Origin: Micromonospora sp. WMMD1128 | Lineage (GTDB): Bacteria > Actinomycetota > Actinomycetes > Mycobacteriales > Micromonosporaceae | Direction of reading: 5' to 3' | Length of the DNA stretch: 64,000 bases | NCBI RefSeq assembly: GCF_027497235.1 | Contig: NZ_CP114902.1 | Span: forward strand, 3,361,501 to 3,425,500 | Shown: positions 62,244-64,000 of the stretch, in pieces | Layout of the letters: each line of letters begins with the position of its first letter | How positions within the stretch are numbered: the stretch's first letter is position 1 | Notes under the pieces: model-generated | The model's input: the letters and a program-made list of their open reading frames with translations, nothing else | What the model was told of the DNA's origin: nothing | The model's database searches: none | Position numbers and translations under genes: made by a program

Positions 62244-62247
<4 letters not shown>
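59125..62247 (-). CDS. Type II thioesterase fused to a LanB-like (lantibiotic dehydratase N-terminal) region
   Basis: 1040 aa. Residues 10-245 are a type II thioesterase: [29 protein letters not shown] (S84) and GGHFFLHDR. After an Ala/Pro linker, residues about 300-1035 match the lantibiotic dehydratase N-terminal domain: [82 protein letters not shown]. In LanB and PEARL enzymes this region transfers aminoacyl groups from tRNA. No LanB elimination domain follows. GTG 62247 overlaps the upstream PKS stop, so it is one continuous reading frame within the operon. Confidence 0.85.

Positions 62248-64000
<1,753 letters not shown>

Overview
The window is very GC-rich actinobacterial chromosome. 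GTG starts, overlapping stop/start codons, DUF397 and XRE/DUF5753 regulators, a DUF574 methyltransferase, Ser/Thr kinases and SpoIIE/STAS proteins all fit Micromonosporaceae, most likely Micromonospora. The genus is an inference from gene content and from short palindromic repeats of a type I associate with that genus. No rRNA, tRNA, CRISPR array, prophage or transposase gene was recognised.

Positions 1-40300 are a mosaic of small housekeeping, stress and regulatory units. 1-1203 holds a two-component system, followed by a soluble Ser/Thr kinase and an Ohr/OsmC-like protein. 4960-9739 is a signalling island: a single-domain response regulator, three STAS proteins, a cobalamin-binding protein and a PAS-GAF-SpoIIE phosphatase. 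9817-18559 carries a DUF2267/pterin-dehydratase-like fusion, a spermidine-synthase-like enzyme, an AI-2E transporter, an NDH-2-like oxidoreductase, an acetyltransferase, a secreted C39-like protein and a glycosyltransferase. 18592-21386 has a molybdopterin oxidoreductase/flavin reductase operon and a TerC protein behind a probable yybP-ykoY (Mn2+) riboswitch. 21639-40226 contains metabolic genes (CoA-transferase, glutamate dehydrogenase, pirin, nitrilase-like), a second Ser/Thr kinase, an XRE/DUF397 pair, a GGDEF protein, a PemK-like protein, a serpin-like protein and a divergent TetR/SDR pair.

Positions 40369-64000 are one leftward-transcribed NRPS/PKS hybrid biosynthetic cluster whose beginning lies beyond the right edge. 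In transcription order: an AT-less ketosynthase (partial); a type II thioesterase fused to a lantibiotic-dehydratase (LanB) aminoacyl-transfer-like region; an NRPS A-T-C-T; a PKS KS-AT-KR-DH-T; a TauD/SyrP-like oxygenase; an MbtH protein; an NRPS C-A-T with an Asn code; and an NRPS C-A-T-TE-MFS with a Ser code, a cysteine-type thioesterase and a fused exporter. If collinear, it builds X-Y-enoyl-(hydroxy)Asn-Ser and releases the product through a Cys-acyl enzyme. The thioesterase-LanB fusion, the T domain without its own A domain, and the Cys-TE-exporter fusion make this the strongest candidate for an undescribed system.

Two families of intergenic inverted repeats recur, and in two places they supply the stop codon of the adjacent gene. 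Several genes have a TANNNT box 6-7 nt before the start codon and no ribosome binding site, the signature of leaderless transcription.
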